This document shows positions 62,115 through 64,000 of a stretch of 64,000 nucleotides of DNA, piece by piece (within the stretch, counting starts at the first letter, position 1; each line of letters opens with the position of its first letter). This DNA is from Sphingobacterium detergens (GTDB lineage: Bacteria; Bacteroidota; Bacteroidia; Sphingobacteriales; Sphingobacteriaceae), in the NCBI RefSeq assembly GCF_003610355.1, contig NZ_RAPY01000006.1, positions 248,001-312,000 of the forward strand, read 5' to 3'. The notes beneath the pieces are model-generated. The model saw only the letters and a list, made by a program, of their open reading frames with translations, was not told the DNA's origin and searched no databases. The position numbers were made by a program, and so were the translations under genes.

Positions 62115-62322
62115 CTTTATGAATTGATTTTTAAAGCAGATGACGTATTCAGATTTAATCAGCCTTTATCGGATGGAATAAATCATGATGGTTTCATCTC
62201 TAATTTTTGTGTTGCAAATTTCGACTATTTATGCCTAAAATAACAAAAACCAATTGCCATAGTTTTGTGAATTTTTTGATTACTTAAAAAGCATTATCTT
62301 TAAGTAGACATTTAAGCGGTAT

Positions 62323-63042
62323 ATGGACAATTTTACCAGTGACATCTCGGGGCAACAATTCCCTTTGGAACAACGTATTTTGGGGGCCTCTATTCGACAA
62401 CCCATTTTTAAATTAATCCGGAAGGAATATCCGAATTTTGGGAAAGATAAATATATTGCAGCGACAGAACTGACACGGTTTAAGGAAGCTTATATTACCG
62501 AATTTTTGAAAGACGAGTCGGGACAGCTCAGTCAATTGGATCAACAGGTTATACAGAGCTTTAAGGACAACAAGGTCATTAGTGCAAGCATGGATAACGA
62601 TGGAGTAACAGCAGCCTCAGTGGGCGAACGTGTTGCGGACAAAGTTGCTGAATTTGGAGGAAGTTGGACGTTCATTATTTCTTTCGTTGTATTTTTGCTG
62701 ATCTGGATCGCGGTCAACATGTATTGGTTAAATAATAAAGGTTTCGACCCTTATCCATTTATTCTGCTTAATCTCATTTTGTCCTGTGTGGCTGCGTTGC
62801 AGGCCCCGGTGATTATGATGAGCCAAAATAGACAAGAGGCCAAGGATCGTGAACGGGCGCGGAATGATTATATGGTTAATCTGAAGGCCGAGCTTGAAAT
62901 CAGGGAACTACATGAGAAAATTGATCACCTCATTATTAGAAAAGAACAGGAACTCGTTGATGTGCAGCGTGACCAAGTAGAAAAATTGGGCTTCCTGTTA
63001 CAGAAAATGGAAAAAATAGAAGAAGCGTTTAAAAACAAATGA
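62323..63042 (+). CDS. DUF1003 membrane protein
   Basis: The 239 residues have a soluble N-terminal part, then SVGERVADKVAEFGGSWTFI and two membrane helices (about 117-137 and 145-165) ending MMSQNRQEAKDRERA, the DUF1003 signature, and a coiled-coil tail. The function is unknown. It overlaps the next gene by 4 nt. Confidence 0.88.
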   Translation: MDNFTSDISGQQFPLEQRILGASIRQPIFKLIRKEYPNFGKDKYIAATELTRFKEAYITEFLKDESGQLSQLDQQVIQSFKDNKVISASMDNDGVTAASVGERVADKVAEFGGSWTFIISFVVFLLIWIAVNMYWLNNKGFDPYPFILLNLILSCVAALQAPVIMMSQNRQEAKDRERARNDYMVNLKAELEIRELHEKIDHLIIRKEQELVDVQRDQVEKLGFLLQKMEKIEEAFKNK

Positions 63043-63443
63043 ATATAACAGGATTAATAGGAGAGCTGACCTTTAAATTTTCAAGATCGGGAGGAGCAGG
63101 GGGACAACATGTCAATAAGGTATCCTCCAAAGTTACCCTGCAATGGAATGTGGAGCAGTCTGCAATTTTCTCCGCGGAAGAAAAGGCTGTGGTGACTGAT
63201 AAGCTTTCGAATCGTATCAATAAAGAAGGAATATTGCAATTGGAATCGGATACGGACCGCTCACAAGTACGAAATAAGGAAATAGCCATTGATCGTTTCC
63301 TTAATCTACTGAAGGAAGCCCTTGTACCCACTAAGCCAAGAAAGAAAACCAAAATACCTTATTCCAGTGTGCTGAAAAGATTAGATCGGAAGAAACAACA
63401 ATCCCAATTGAAAGCTTCACGTAGACGAAGTTTTGAGGATTAA
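63039..63443 (+). CDS. ArfB-like peptidyl-tRNA hydrolase / release factor homologue
   Basis: The 134 residues contain the GGQ motif (21-23) in SRSGGAGGQHVNKVSSKV and a basic C-terminal tail (KKQQSQLKASRRR), as in ArfB (YaeJ). ArfB frees ribosomes stalled without a stop codon. Its start overlaps the DUF1003 gene. Confidence 0.92.
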   Translation: MNITGLIGELTFKFSRSGGAGGQHVNKVSSKVTLQWNVEQSAIFSAEEKAVVTDKLSNRINKEGILQLESDTDRSQVRNKEIAIDRFLNLLKEALVPTKPRKKTKIPYSSVLKRLDRKKQQSQLKASRRRSFED

Positions 63444-63498
63444 TTTGTTATAAAAAGGTATTTAGTTAAATTTTATTTATTTAATATTCAGTATGTTA

Positions 63499-63548
63499 AG
63501 TATATAACTAAAGAAATAGTTGTAAAACTATTTCTTTAGTTATATACT
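63499..63548. promoter_or_regulatory. 50-bp inverted repeat upstream of the BlaI-type gene
   Basis: Two perfect 22-nt arms (63499-63520 and 63527-63548) surround TGTAAA. It lies between the ArfB-like and BlaI-like genes. It may be both a terminator-like hairpin and a repressor site. Confidence 0.65.
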
Positions 63549-63551
63549 TGT

Positions 63552-63569
63552 GTTGTAATCGATTACAAC
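63552..63569. promoter_or_regulatory. Palindrome before the BlaI-type gene, candidate operator
   Basis: GTTGTAATCGATTACAAC is a perfect 18-bp palindrome, 23 bp before the ATG at 63593. It contains TGTA and TACA half sites like those of BlaI/MecI operators, so autoregulation is likely. Confidence 0.55.
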
Positions 63570-63592
63570 GGTACTGTTAATAATAAGGAGTT

Positions 63593-63961
63593 ATGGAAGA
63601 TTTTAAAGAATTGACTAAAGCAGAAGAACAGATCATGCAGGAGCTTTGGGAAATGGGACGTGGTTTTGTCAAAGATATCATTGACCGACTACCTGAACCG
63701 AAACCTGCTTACAATACAGTTTCAACGATAGTGCGTATTCTCGAAACCAAGGGTTTTGTGTCGCATGAGTCTTTTGGTAAAAGCCATCAGTATTTACCGA
63801 AGATCTCAAAAGAGGAATATAAAAAAGGAATCACTGGTAAGTTGTTGAATAATTATTTTGATAATTCTCCCAAAAGCATGCTTTCTTATTTTTTGGAAGA
63901 GAATAAATTGGATGTCAAAGAATTGAACGATATTCTTTCGATCATCCAACAAAGTAAGTAA
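63593..63961 (+). CDS. BlaI/MecI/CopY-family transcriptional repressor
   Basis: The 122 residues have the winged-helix N-terminal part (LTKAEEQIMQELWEMGRGFV, AYNTVSTIVRILETKGFV) and the C-terminal dimer part of BlaI-type repressors. Such genes usually precede an M56 (BlaR1-like) sensor protease; a possible start of one lies at 63991, at the edge. Confidence 0.92.
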   Translation: MEDFKELTKAEEQIMQELWEMGRGFVKDIIDRLPEPKPAYNTVSTIVRILETKGFVSHESFGKSHQYLPKISKEEYKKGITGKLLNNYFDNSPKSMLSYFLEENKLDVKELNDILSIIQQSK

Positions 63962-63990
63962 CAACAACCACCTCTTATAAACTTTTGATT

Positions 63991-64000
63991 ATGATTTACT
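63991..64000 (+). CDS. Possible start of the next gene (BlaR1/M56 expected), cut by the edge
   Basis: ATG ATT TAC is all that is visible, 29 nt after the repressor stop. The expected partner of a BlaI-type gene is an M56 peptidase, but the sequence here is too short to tell. Confidence 0.3.

Noticed and set aside
1..64000. Search for tRNA, rRNA, CRISPR, transposase and phage genes
   Set aside because: No cloverleaf-like segment, repeat-spacer array, transposase or integrase motif was noticed; this was by eye and not by a covariance search.

Overview
The window looks like a piece of chromosome from a Bacteroidota bacterium of the Sphingobacteriaceae type, most likely Sphingobacterium or a close relative. 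The genus is inferred from gene content and was not tested. Supporting signs are a SusC/SusD pair, TonB-linked receptors with carboxypeptidase-like N-terminal domains, FecI/FecR-type sigma/anti-sigma genes, GLPGLI-family proteins, GldC, an S46 dipeptidyl-peptidase, BshA, low GC, and several promoters with the Bacteroidota -7 element TAnnTTTG. I see no tRNA, rRNA, CRISPR array, intact insertion sequence or prophage.

Layout. 1-2.2 kb: a large GAF-containing sensor histidine kinase cut by the left edge. 2.2-2.8 kb: a non-coding stretch with a probable small RNA or attenuated leader. 2.8-3.9 kb: kdsC-maf. 3.9-7.3 kb: a metal-handling module made of a TonB receptor with a fused heavy-metal-associated domain and a Cys/His-rich secreted protein. 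7.4-16.7 kb: sigma factor, FecR, SusC, SusD and a Tat-exported phospholipase C, which read as one surface-sensing and scavenging locus. 17-20.7 kb: trpD-trpF-trpB-trpA behind a Trp-codon attenuator; trpE, trpG and trpC are absent here. 21-23.4 kb: small hypothetical genes, an ABC ATPase and an acyltransferase. 23.4-26.8 kb: LysR regulator plus a tight three-gene operon of TsdA-like dihaem cytochrome, DsrE-like protein and periplasmic binding protein, probably for sulfur oxyanion chemistry. 26.9-28.2 kb: M20 dipeptidase.

28.3-37.1 kb: a small membrane protein, an ECF sigma factor with a putative membrane partner, then a tandemly duplicated outer-membrane receptor/GLPGLI pair. 37.2-49.6 kb: a histone-H1-like gene, S46 peptidase, DEAD-box helicase, gldC, EVE protein, thioesterase, RmlD-like reductase, M28 peptidase, and the ileS-dksA-like-lspA block. 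49.9-58.3 kb: HesB/IscA protein, glyA, an ECF sigma factor, a zinc metallopeptidase, ffh, nuoA-nuoB without the rest of complex I, and purK-purE. 58.4-64 kb: a Tat-exported sugar isomerase-like protein, frr, pyrH, bshA, a DUF1003 protein, an ArfB-like release factor and a BlaI-type repressor with strong upstream palindromes.

Most of the window is housekeeping. The accessory parts worth attention are the TsdA/DsrE/binding-protein operon, the HMA-fused receptor, the Sus-type phospholipase locus, the duplicated receptor/GLPGLI pairs, the trp attenuator, and several long perfect inverted repeats, two of which include the end of a coding gene.
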